Notes: generated from the letters alone by a model not told the origin. Counted from the stretch's first letter, positions 1 to 6,396 are shown. The stretch is DNA of 10,933 bases from Rhodospirillaceae bacterium CCH5-H10 (GCA_001557035.1 LSKJ01000556.1:1-10933); one strand, 5' to 3'. Made by a program: numbers and translations.

Positions 1-812
1 CCTTCATGGCCGCCGCGCTGGGCTTTGCCCTCAGCCAGCCCGCGCCCGCCACCGTGGCGGTGCTGCTGGCGATGGGCCTCGGTCTCGCCCTCCCTTATCT
101 GGCTCTGTCGATGACGCCCGCGCTGCAGCGGCTGATGCCGCGGCCGGGCGCCTGGATGGACCGGCTGCGCCAGTTCCTTGCCTTTCCAATGTACGCCTCC
201 GCCGTCTGGATGATCTGGGTGCTGACCCAGCAGACCGGCGCCGACGGCGTGCTCTATGCCCTGGGCGGCATGATCCTGATCGCCTTCGCCATCTGGCTGC
301 TGCGGATCGGCAGCGGCGCCTCGGCCGGAACCTGGGCACGCCGCGGCCTTGCCGCCGTCGCCGTGCTGCTGGCCTTCGCCGCGACGCTGAAGCTCGACGA
401 CAGTCCCGCCACCGCCGCCTCGGCGTCGGGCGGTGCCAATGCCGGCGTCAGCTTCGACGGCTGGGAGCGTTTCTCGCGGGCCCGGATGGCCGAGGCCGTT
501 GCCGCCGGCAAGCCGGTGTTCGTCGATTTCACCGCCGCCTGGTGCATTACTTGCCTGGTGAACGAGCGCGTCGCGCTCGAAGTGCCGGCCGTCCGCAAGG
601 CCTTCGAGCAGGCGGGCGTCGTCAAGCTCAAGGGCGACTGGACCAACCGTGATGCCGAGATCACGGGCGTCCTGAAGGAACTCGGCCGGGCGGGCGTCCC
701 GCTCTACCTGTTCTGGGCACCGGGGGCGGATCGGCCGAAGATCCTGCCGCAGGTGCTCACCGAGTCGCTGATCCTCTCGGAACTGTCGTCGATCCAGCAA
801 GCCAAACGTTAG
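1..812 (+). CDS. dsbD: Thiol:disulfide interchange protein DsbD family, C-terminal part (5' end outside window)
   Basis: This is the 3' end of a gene entering from the left; the reading frame is open from base 3. DsbD-type proteins pass electrons from cytoplasmic thioredoxin across the inner membrane to periplasmic thiol proteins. The visible part begins with FMAAALGFAL, which resembles the central membrane domain, and has about four hydrophobic segments, including GLALPYL with its conserved-looking proline. A short Ala/Gly-rich linker follows, then a C-terminal thioredoxin-like domain. That domain carries FVDFTAAWCITCLVNE, with the redox cysteines at bases 543-545 and 552-554, and the downstream PLYLFW segment expected near the cis-proline region. 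The N-terminal substrate-binding domain and most of the membrane domain lie outside the window. The stop codon overlaps the ribosome-binding site of the next gene, so the two are co-transcribed. A ScsB-like member is an alternative within the same family. Confidence 0.9.
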   Translation, partial: FMAAALGFALSQPAPATVAVLLAMGLGLALPYLALSMTPALQRLMPRPGAWMDRLRQFLAFPMYASAVWMIWVLTQQTGADGVLYALGGMILIAFAIWLLRIGSGASAGTWARRGLAAVAVLLAFAATLKLDDSPATAASASGGANAGVSFDGWERFSRARMAEAVAAGKPVFVDFTAAWCITCLVNERVALEVPAVRKAFEQAGVVKLKGDWTNRDAEITGVLKELGRAGVPLYLFWAPGADRPKILPQVLTESLILSELSSIQQAKR

Positions 813-816
813 GAGG
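811..816 (+). promoter_or_regulatory. Strong Shine-Dalgarno overlapping the upstream stop codon
   Basis: AGGAGG starts inside the TAG stop of the DsbD gene and sits 4 nt before the ATG at 821. It fixes that start and indicates translational coupling within the operon. Confidence 0.75.
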
Positions 817-820
817 CACC

Positions 821-1462
821 ATGTCGAAGCTGAATGTCCCCCGTCGTACCCTGCTGCTCGGCAGCGCCGCGATCGCCATCGCGCCGGCCGCCGCCTTCGC
901 CACCACCAGCCCCGATGTGGGCAAGCCCGCGCCGCAGTTCAGCGCCGTCGACAGCAACGGCAAGACCTGGTCGCTGGCCGACCTCAAGGGCAAGATCGTC
1001 GTGCTCGAGACGACAAATCACGACTGCCCCTATGTGCGCAAGCACTACACGGCCAACAACATGCAGGATCAGCAGCGCGAAGCCGCGGCGAAGGGCGTCG
1101 TCTGGCTGACCGTCGCCTCCTCCGCCACCGGCGAGCAGGGCCATGTGACGGCACAGCAGGCGAACGATCTCACCAAGAGCCGCAATGCCGCCCCGGCCGC
1201 GGTGCTGCTCGACCCGCAGAGCAAGGTCGCGCGCGCCTACGGCGCGACGGTGACGCCGCACATGTACATCATCGATGCCAACGGCACGCTGGTCTACAAG
1301 GGCGGCATCGACTCGATCCCGTCGTCCAGCGTCGCCGACATCCCGAAGGCCACGCAGTATGTTCGCGTCGCGCTGGGCCAGGTGCTGGCCGGCCAGAAGG
1401 TCGCCGATGCCTCGACCCGCGCCTATGGCTGCACGCTGAAGTACCCGAAGACCTCGACCTGA
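821..1462 (+). CDS. Tat-exported thioredoxin/peroxiredoxin-fold (redoxin) protein with CPYV motif
   Basis: This 213-residue protein has a twin-arginine leader (PRRTLLLGS, residues 7-15), a hydrophobic stretch and an AxA-like cleavage region near residue 25-28, so it is predicted to be periplasmic. The mature part starts with VGKPAPQFSAVDSNGKTWSL, typical of the AhpC/TSA-redoxin thioredoxin fold. NHDCPYVRKHY places the key cysteine at C69 in a CPxV setting instead of CxxC. TVTPHMYIID (P146) is the cis-proline segment. The only other cysteine is C204, in YGCTLKY near the C-terminus. A C69-C204 disulfide is a reasonable inference, giving a two-cysteine redox protein that the adjacent DsbD could reduce. 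The next gene follows after 10 bases, in the same operon. Its substrate cannot be read from sequence: peroxide reduction, thiol exchange and metal-related functions are all possible. Confidence 0.88.
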   Translation: MSKLNVPRRTLLLGSAAIAIAPAAAFATTSPDVGKPAPQFSAVDSNGKTWSLADLKGKIVVLETTNHDCPYVRKHYTANNMQDQQREAAAKGVVWLTVASSATGEQGHVTAQQANDLTKSRNAAPAAVLLDPQSKVARAYGATVTPHMYIIDANGTLVYKGGIDSIPSSSVADIPKATQYVRVALGQVLAGQKVADASTRAYGCTLKYPKTST

Positions 1463-1472
1463 CGGACCGGCC

Positions 1473-2549
1473 ATGCCGCACGACGGCTGGCATCCGCACG
1501 ACGAGGAGCCTCACCACCATCATCACCAGCACGGTCCGCTCACGCGGCGGACCGTGCTGGCAGCGGCTGCCTTGCTGCCGTTCGGTGCGGCCAGCGCCCA
1601 GACGGTCGATGCCGCCCAGCGCATCGCCGACGCCGCCAATCGGTTCCTGATCTCCCTCGACGAGGGTCAGCGCCAGAAGGCGATGATCGCCTTCGACTCG
1701 GCCAATCGCCTCGACTGGCACTACATCCCGCGCAGCCGCCCCGGCCTCGCCCTGGGCGAGATGCGGCAGAACCAGGCCGACGCGGCCCGCGCGCTGTTCG
1801 CCTCCGTGCTGAACCAGCGCGGGCTCGAGCTGCTCGACGGCGTGCGCCTGCTCGAGGGTGTGCTGCGCGAGCAGCAGGGCAGCTTCCGCGATCCCGGCCG
1901 CTACTACGTCTCGGTGTTCGGCACGCCCGGCCGCTTCCCCTGGGGCTGGCGCTTCGAAGGCCATCATCTCTCGCTGAACGTGGCCCTGCCCGCCGCCGGC
2001 CACGTCTCCGTGACTCCGTTCTTCACCGGCGCCCATCCCGCCACGGTGCGTGACGGCCCCAATCGCGGCTTCCGCCTGTTGGGCGCCTCCGAGGACATTG
2101 CCCGCCAGATCATGGCCGGCCTCAACGAACGGCAACGGCAGGCCGCGACCATCGCCAACCGCTCGTTCGGCGAGATCGTGGCGAGCCCGCAGCGCGAGCA
2201 GGATCTCGGTAGCCCAAAGGGCCTGTTGCTGGGTGAGATGACCGGCGCGCAACGCACCCTGGTCGAGGCGCTGATGGACCGTTTCCTCGGCACGCTCGCC
2301 GCCGATCTTCTGGCCCAGCAGAAGCAGCGGGTGATGGAGCAGGGTCTGGCGACTTTCCGCTTCGCCTGGGCGGGCTCACTGACGCCGGGCGAGGCGCACT
2401 ACTTTCGGGTCCACGGCCCCGTGACCCTGATCGAGCACGACAACACGCAGAACGGCGCCAACCACGTCCATGCCGTCTGGCGCGACCTCGCCGCCGATTT
2501 CGGCCACGACGCGCTGGCCGATCACTATCGCCAGCAAAAGCACCGCTGA
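1473..2549 (+). CDS. DUF3500 domain protein with histidine-rich Tat leader
   Basis: This 358-residue protein matches the DUF3500 family, whose function is unknown. Family-like segments are DWHYIPRSRPGL (81-92), GWRFEGHHLSLN (158-169), TPFFTGAHPA (181-190), FAWAGS (297-302) and the C-terminal IEHDNTQNGANHVHAVWRD (320-338), which contains conserved-looking His and Asp residues. The N-terminus is unusual: residues 1-20 contain nine histidines, including a run of five at 14-18. They lie ahead of a twin-arginine motif (LTRRTVLAAA, 23-32), a hydrophobic core and a cleavage site near ASAQ (40-43). No alternative start lies between the His-rich stretch and the RR motif, so the leader is probably real, although the Shine-Dalgarno before ATG 1473 is weak. 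It is the third gene of the DsbD/redoxin operon and is predicted to be periplasmic. Heme or metal handling is only speculation. Confidence 0.85.
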   Translation: MPHDGWHPHDEEPHHHHHQHGPLTRRTVLAAAALLPFGAASAQTVDAAQRIADAANRFLISLDEGQRQKAMIAFDSANRLDWHYIPRSRPGLALGEMRQNQADAARALFASVLNQRGLELLDGVRLLEGVLREQQGSFRDPGRYYVSVFGTPGRFPWGWRFEGHHLSLNVALPAAGHVSVTPFFTGAHPATVRDGPNRGFRLLGASEDIARQIMAGLNERQRQAATIANRSFGEIVASPQREQDLGSPKGLLLGEMTGAQRTLVEALMDRFLGTLAADLLAQQKQRVMEQGLATFRFAWAGSLTPGEAHYFRVHGPVTLIEHDNTQNGANHVHAVWRDLAADFGHDALADHYRQQKHR

Positions 2550-2591
2550 CGCGGGGTTGGGGTCCCGAGCAAGATCATGTCGATCATTCGC

Positions 2592-2717
2592 CCCACAATG
2601 ACCTCACCCTGAGGAGCACTGCGTAGCAGTGCGTCTCGAAGGGTGGGCACGAGCACCACGTCTGCAGCCCATCCTTCGAGACGGCGCTTTGCGCCTCCTC
2701 AGGATGAGGTCGGTGGG
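2592..2717. repeat. Large inverted repeat of a dispersed hairpin element between convergent genes
   Basis: Two copies of a roughly 45-base element lie head to head (about 2600-2648 and 2667-2711, with weaker pairing out to 2592 and 2717). The whole can form a cruciform. Each arm is also a hairpin. The left arm has stem CACCCT (2605-2610)/AGGGTG (2640-2645) and inner stem CACTGC (2617-2622)/GCAGTG (2626-2631). The right arm, read on the minus strand, has stem CATCCT/AGGATG and inner stem GGCGC/GCGCC (plus 2683-2695). GAGGAG and GTCTCGA are kept in both. The motif CCTCATCCTGAGGAG...CTCGAAGGATGG is a common dispersed repeat of alphaproteobacteria, from memory. It sits between two convergent gene ends and may act as a bidirectional terminator, but there is no clear U-run. 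Confidence 0.8.
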
Positions 2718-2738
2718 TCGATCTGAGCTGGAAACGCT

Positions 2739-3830
2739 TTAGCCGGCGGGCGGCGCTACAGCGGCAGCCGGTGCGAGCCCGCCGTGCACGAGTTGGTGAA
2801 TGAAGCCCAATTTCTCGATCGCCGGCGGTGACAACACGAACGGATACAGGTCGGGCTGGCCCATGGCGCGGTTGAGGCTATTGAGCGCCAGCGACAGCGG
2901 CAGCCAGCTGTCGATGAGCTGGTCGACCTCGGCAGCGCGATAGGGATCGAAGTCGACGCTCGCGTCCAGCTCCTCGCCCTTGGCCAGGCGGGGCTGGGTC
3001 GACAGGCCGAAGGCGCGCGCGATCTCGAGCGTATCCACGATGTGCAGGTAGTGCGCCCAGGTCTCCGCGAAATCCTCCCATGGATGGGAGGTCGCGTACT
3101 GGCTCACGAAGTTGTCCTGCCAGTCCGGCGGCGCGCCGTTGGCATAGTGGTTCTGCAGCGCCTGACCGTAATCCTGCCGGTCGTCGCCGAAGATCGCGCG
3201 GCAAGCGTCGAGATGGCCGCCGTCGCGCACCAGCCGGTCCCAGTAGTAGTGGCCGATCTCGTGCCGGAAGTGCCCGATCAGCGTGCGATACGGCTCGTGC
3301 ATGGCGACGCGGTTTTGTTCGCGGCAGGCATCGTCGGCCTCGGCGAGCGCCAGGGTGATCAGCCCATTGTCGTGGCCGGTCATGACCTTGGGCGCGTTGG
3401 GATCCGGCAGTTCGGCCAGGAAATCGAAGGCGAGGCCCGCCTCCGGCGATTCCGCCTTGGTCGGGGTTGGCAACTTGAACCGCAGCAACGAATAGAACAT
3501 CCGATGCTTGGCGATCTCGATCTTCTGCCAGTTGGCGAGGTTGTCGGCGATCGACAGGTCGGGGATCATCCTGTTGTGCCGGCAGGAGAGGCAGAAGGTC
3601 TCGGGTGACGTCGATTCCACCAGCCAGTTGCAGGCCGCATGCCCGGCGTTGGCGCAGAACCGGTAGAGGACGCCGGGCGAAGCCAGGGAGCGCCACAGTT
3701 CGCCCTCCGGCTCCAGCGCCGCAAGCGTCGCCGCCTCCGGCATGTAGCCGAGCTTGTGCCCGCATTTCACGCAGACATCGTTCTCGAAATACAGGATTTG
3801 CTGGCAGCTCTGGCACTTGAAGAGTTTCAT
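2739..3830 (-). CDS. Putative zinc-binding metallopeptidase with N-terminal zinc ribbon (HEIGH motif)
   Basis: Started at the ATG at 3830 (MKLFKC), the protein has 363 residues; a GTG at 3839 would add three. I prefer the ATG because MKLF directly before the first zinc-ribbon cysteine is the usual beginning in this family. The N-terminus has CQSC (C6, C9) and CVKC (C20, C23), a rubredoxin-like zinc ribbon. A second Cys/His cluster follows: C59, C67, and CLSC at 80-83. The centre carries FRHEIGHYYWDRLV, a zincin HExxH motif at about residues 190-194. Downstream, HPWEDFAETWAHYLH (about 249-263) offers Glu/His residues for the third metal ligand. This layout matches the putative zinc-binding metallopeptidase family (Peptidase_Mx type). 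It has no signal peptide, so it is likely cytoplasmic. Its substrate is unknown. It is convergent with the DUF3500 gene and divergent from the ROK gene. Confidence 0.88.
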   Translation of the reverse strand: MKLFKCQSCQQILYFENDVCVKCGHKLGYMPEAATLAALEPEGELWRSLASPGVLYRFCANAGHAACNWLVESTSPETFCLSCRHNRMIPDLSIADNLANWQKIEIAKHRMFYSLLRFKLPTPTKAESPEAGLAFDFLAELPDPNAPKVMTGHDNGLITLALAEADDACREQNRVAMHEPYRTLIGHFRHEIGHYYWDRLVRDGGHLDACRAIFGDDRQDYGQALQNHYANGAPPDWQDNFVSQYATSHPWEDFAETWAHYLHIVDTLEIARAFGLSTQPRLAKGEELDASVDFDPYRAAEVDQLIDSWLPLSLALNSLNRAMGQPDLYPFVLSPPAIEKLGFIHQLVHGGLAPAAAVAPPAG

Positions 3831-3883
3831 CGCGGCCACAACGTCCGACCGGCCCCCATGTTGCGGTGCATTCCGGTCGCAGG

Positions 3884-3909
3884 GGAACTTTTGACCCGCC
3901 CCGCCCGTT
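3884..3909 (+). promoter_or_regulatory. Candidate EcfG-type (general stress sigma factor) promoter
   Basis: GGAAC at 3884-3888 and CGTT at 3906-3909 are separated by 17 nt, matching the GGAAC-N16/17-CGTT pattern known for alphaproteobacterial EcfG sigma factors. Transcription would start around 3915, just before the Shine-Dalgarno at 3924 of the ROK-family gene. A TTGACC at 3891-3896 overlaps it but has no convincing -10 partner. This is a pattern match only. Confidence 0.4.
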
Positions 3910-3923
3910 CATGGAGCCTTACA

Positions 3924-3930
3924 GGGGGAG
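3924..3930 (+). promoter_or_regulatory. Shine-Dalgarno that decides the ROK gene start
   Basis: GGGGGAG directly touches the ATG at 3931, which would be too close to use. It lies 6 nt before the second ATG at 3937, the normal distance. The start at 3937 (MSAKAK) is therefore preferred. Confidence 0.65.
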
Positions 3931-3936
3931 ATGCGC

Positions 3937-5025
3937 ATGAGCGCCAAGGCGAAAACCCAGGATACGAAGCTCCCCGAAGAGCCGGTTACGCCGCCTTCAG
4001 TCCTCGGCCATGGCGGCCGTGTCCTGCCCGCCGTCACGGTGGATACCTACAATGAGGAATTGCGCGACGAAGAGGGCTTCGTCGGCGATCGCGCCAGTCG
4101 CCGCGCCTTTCATGCCATTCTAGCCGATTGGCGAGACCGTCTGAAGGAGCGTGGAGAGGATCCGTTCGGCGACGTGCCAATGGAGGAAATCTCGAAGTCG
4201 AAGCTCGACAAGATGCTGTCCAGCGGCGATCCGGTGTCAGCGGGCCTCGTCCACACCGTCGTGGAGGAGTTCGCCGGCGAACTGGCGACCGTGATTCGGC
4301 GCTTCCTCCGACTGGAGACGTGGAAGGACACGCAGCGTATCGTCATCGGCGGAGGCATGATCGGCAGTCGGATCGGAGAACTGGCGATGGGCCGGACCAG
4401 CATCATGCTGGCGGCCGACGGCATCAAGATCGAACTCGCCGCGATCCAGAACGATCCCGACGAAGCGGGCCTGATCGGTGCCGTACATCTCGCCCCAAGC
4501 TGGGTGATGGCAGGGCACGATGCCATCCTCGCCGTCGACATCGGCGGCACCAACGTGCGGGTGGGCGTTGTCGAACTCAATTCGGGCAAGCGCGGCGAAA
4601 TCGAAGAAGCCGACGTGTGGAAGCGCCAGGTCTGGCGCCATGCCGACGACAAGCCCGGGCGCGACGAAGCGGTCGAGAAGATCGGCGCCATGCTCGCCAA
4701 GCTGATCGACCGTGCGAGCGATGAGAAGATCAAGCTCGCACCCTTCATGGGTATAGGCTGCCCCGGCCTGATCGACGAGCAAGGCTTCATCCTCAAGGGT
4801 GGGCAGAACCTGCCCGGCAACTGGGAGGGCAAGTCCTTCAACCTCGCCGCCGCGCTTTCGCCGCACCTCCCCAAGATCGGCGCTCACGATATCTTCATCC
4901 AGATTCATAACGACGCGGTCGTCCAGGGTCTGAGTGAAGTGCCGAACATGAAGGACGTGGAGCACTGGGGTGTGATGACGATCGGCACCGGACTCGGCAA
5001 CGCGCGGTTCACCAATCGCGCGTGA
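3937..5025 (+). CDS. ROK-family sugar-kinase-like protein with circularly permuted motif order
   Basis: The protein has 362 residues from the preferred ATG; add 2 to numbers below if the 3931 ATG is used. ROK proteins are sugar kinases or kinase-derived repressors. Their usual order is DxGGT near the N-terminus, then CPG, the catalytic ND, GTGxG, a zinc CxCGxxGC motif, and GGG plus E-x-GxxGA at the C-terminus. Here RIVIGGGM (IGGG about 137-140) and EAGLIGA (about 176-182) come first. Then come AVDIGGTN (about 199-206), GIGCPGL (about 272-278), GGQNLPGNW (about 288-296), HNDA (324-327, catalytic Asp about 326) and GTGLGN (350-355), and the chain ends seven residues later. The zinc motif is absent. 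All ATP- and sugar-site motifs are present, so it is probably an active kinase; the sugar is unknown. It has no helix-turn-helix or signal peptide. It is transcribed alone, possibly from an EcfG-like promoter. Confidence 0.85.
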   Translation: MSAKAKTQDTKLPEEPVTPPSVLGHGGRVLPAVTVDTYNEELRDEEGFVGDRASRRAFHAILADWRDRLKERGEDPFGDVPMEEISKSKLDKMLSSGDPVSAGLVHTVVEEFAGELATVIRRFLRLETWKDTQRIVIGGGMIGSRIGELAMGRTSIMLAADGIKIELAAIQNDPDEAGLIGAVHLAPSWVMAGHDAILAVDIGGTNVRVGVVELNSGKRGEIEEADVWKRQVWRHADDKPGRDEAVEKIGAMLAKLIDRASDEKIKLAPFMGIGCPGLIDEQGFILKGGQNLPGNWEGKSFNLAAALSPHLPKIGAHDIFIQIHNDAVVQGLSEVPNMKDVEHWGVMTIGTGLGNARFTNRA

Positions 5026-5049
5026 CACGACCAAGGCTGCAACGGCCTA

Positions 5050-5149
5050 AAGGTCCTTCGCTTCGCTCAGGATGACAAATACTTCTCGAAACGACGTAGT
5101 GCGCCGATTTCAACAAAATTGTCATCCCGAGCGTAAGCGAGGGACCCTT
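5050..5149. repeat. Second inverted repeat pair (TGTCATCC-GAGCG family) between convergent genes
   Basis: Two roughly 30-base copies face each other, at about 5050-5079 (minus orientation) and 5118-5149 (plus), around a 38-base centre. Read in the same direction they share TTGTCATCC, GAGCG, AGCGA and GGACC. Each arm has its own short hairpin: TCCT/AGGA in the left copy (plus 5054-5057 with 5069-5072) and TCCC/GGGA in the right copy (5125-5128 with 5141-5144). This motif type is a widespread dispersed repeat in alphaproteobacteria, from memory. The pair fills the gap between the ROK gene stop and the cysteine synthase stop nearly symmetrically, which suits a bidirectional terminator. It is unrelated in sequence to the element at 2592-2717. 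Confidence 0.75.
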
Positions 5150-5176
5150 CCCTTCTCTGCGACAGTCCGACTTCCG

Positions 5177-6253
5177 CTACCCCATCTGATAGCCGGGCGT
5201 GGACTTCGAAATCGCAATCTCGGATTCGTCCATATCGTCGATGATGCCCTCGAACAGCGGCGTGGTGAGATAGCGTTCGCCGGTGTCGGGCAGCATGCAG
5301 AGGATGACCGAGCCGGGCGCGGCCTTCGTAGCGACCTGCAGGGAGACGGCGAAGGTCGAACCGCCGGAAATGCCGGTGAAGATGCCTTCCTTTTGTGCCA
5401 GCGCCTTGGCGCATTTGATGCCCTCGGCGCCGGCGATCGGCAGAAGCTCATCGTAGAACTTGCGGTCGACCGACTCCTGCAGGACCAGCGGGATGAAGTC
5501 CGGCGTCCAGCCCTGGATGGGATGCGGCTCGAAGGCAGGATGGCTGACCGCTGGAGAGCCGTCGGGACTGCGTTCCTGCGGCTTGCCGCTGCCGAGGAGC
5601 TGGGCGTTGGCAGGCTCGGTCAGGACGATCTTCGTCTCCGGCCGCTCCTTGCGCAGCACGCGAGCCACGCCCGTCACCGTGCCGCCGGTGCCGTAGCCGC
5701 TCACGAAATAGTCGAGCCGCTGGCCCTTGAAGTCGGCCAGGATCTCGCGCGCCGTCGTGCTCTCGTGAATCTCGGCGTTGGCGTCCGTCTCGAACTGGTG
5801 CGCGAGGAACCAGCCGTTTGCCTTCGCAAGCTCCACGGCCTTCTGGTACATGCCGAAGCCCTTCTGCGCGCGCGGCGTCAGCACCACCTTGGCACCCAGC
5901 ATGCGCATCAGCTTGCGCCGCTCGATCGAAAAGCTGTCGGCCATGGTGACGACCAGCGGATAGCCCTTCTGGGCACAGACCATCGCGAGACCGATACCGG
6001 TATTGCCGCTGGTCGCCTCGACCACGGTCTGACCGGGCTTCAGCGTGCCGTTGCGCTCGGCTGCCTCGATGATGTTGACGGCAAGGCGGTCCTTGACCGA
6101 CCCGCCGGGGTTGAAGGCCTCGGCCTTGACGTAGATCGTCACGCCCTTGGGCGCGAGCGCATTGATCCTGATGCAGGGCGTGTCGCCGATCGTGTCGAGC
6201 ACGCTGTCGTAGAGCCGGCCGCGCCCCTGTGTGGTCCTGACTTTGGCGTCCAT
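5177..6253 (-). CDS. cysK: Cysteine synthase (O-acetylserine sulfhydrylase) family, PLP-dependent
   Basis: This 358-residue protein belongs to the cysteine synthase/cystathionine beta-synthase family, which makes cysteine from O-acetylserine and sulfide in the cytoplasm. Visible motifs are NPGGSVKDR with the PLP lysine at K54, TSGNTG (81-86) binding the substrate carboxylate, SIERRKLMRMLGA (109-121), SGYGTGGTVTG (185-195) binding the PLP phosphate, and SGGS (296-299) at the pyridine nitrogen. It is longer than E. coli CysK, mainly through an extra segment around residues 220-245 (LGSGKPQERSPDG and onward) just before IQGWTPDFIP. This could alter the active-site entrance or the contact with serine acetyltransferase. 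AGGGAG lies 8 nt before the ATG and supports the start. The gene is convergent with the ROK gene and divergent from DUF2252. CysM or a related PLP beta-lyase remains possible; the exact substrate is not proven. Confidence 0.9.
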   Translation of the reverse strand: MDAKVRTTQGRGRLYDSVLDTIGDTPCIRINALAPKGVTIYVKAEAFNPGGSVKDRLAVNIIEAAERNGTLKPGQTVVEATSGNTGIGLAMVCAQKGYPLVVTMADSFSIERRKLMRMLGAKVVLTPRAQKGFGMYQKAVELAKANGWFLAHQFETDANAEIHESTTAREILADFKGQRLDYFVSGYGTGGTVTGVARVLRKERPETKIVLTEPANAQLLGSGKPQERSPDGSPAVSHPAFEPHPIQGWTPDFIPLVLQESVDRKFYDELLPIAGAEGIKCAKALAQKEGIFTGISGGSTFAVSLQVATKAAPGSVILCMLPDTGERYLTTPLFEGIIDDMDESEIAISKSTPGYQMG

Positions 6254-6261
6254 CCCCGTCT

Positions 6262-6267
6262 CTCCCT
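6262..6267 (-). promoter_or_regulatory. Shine-Dalgarno of the cysteine synthase gene
   Basis: AGGGAG on the minus strand lies 8 nt upstream of the ATG at 6253, supporting that start. Confidence 0.6.
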
Positions 6268-6316
6268 GGTTGATCGGGAATTCTAGGCCGGCCGGGCCGG
6301 TCGCGATACCCGGTCC

Positions 6317-6331
6317 ATACGCAATCCGTAT
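6317..6331. promoter_or_regulatory. Small palindrome in the divergent promoter region (possible operator)
   Basis: ATACG-N5-CGTAT at 6317-6331 is nested with a second pair, CGATAC (6304-6309) and GTATCG (6328-6333). It lies in the 155-base gap between the divergently read cysteine synthase and DUF2252 genes, where a regulator controlling either could bind. The gap also has a TAGAAT on the minus strand upstream of the cysteine synthase gene, without a good -35 box. No firm promoter was found. Confidence 0.25.
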
Positions 6332-6396
6332 CGACCTCGTGTACTTCGCGCATCCAACGATAGACTACTCTTCCTCCCGACGGCGTCCGGCCGTCC

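Noticed and set aside
2592..2717. The inverted repeat as an insertion sequence or MITE with target duplication
   Set aside because: There is no transposase and no clear flanking direct repeat, and the structure fits two facing copies of a short dispersed hairpin unit.
3891..3920. Sigma-70 promoter with TTGACC as -35 box
   Set aside because: No acceptable -10 hexamer lies 16-18 bases downstream; the overlapping EcfG-like pattern fits better.
3931..5025. The ROK gene as a truncated or frameshifted kinase pseudogene
   Set aside because: The frame is intact and has a good Shine-Dalgarno. The seemingly missing C-terminal lobe is present at the N-terminal end, so permutation explains it better.
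5072..6286. 404-codon open frame opposite the cysteine synthase gene
   Set aside because: It is antisense to a complete, motif-rich enzyme and starts inside the repeat at 5050-5149.
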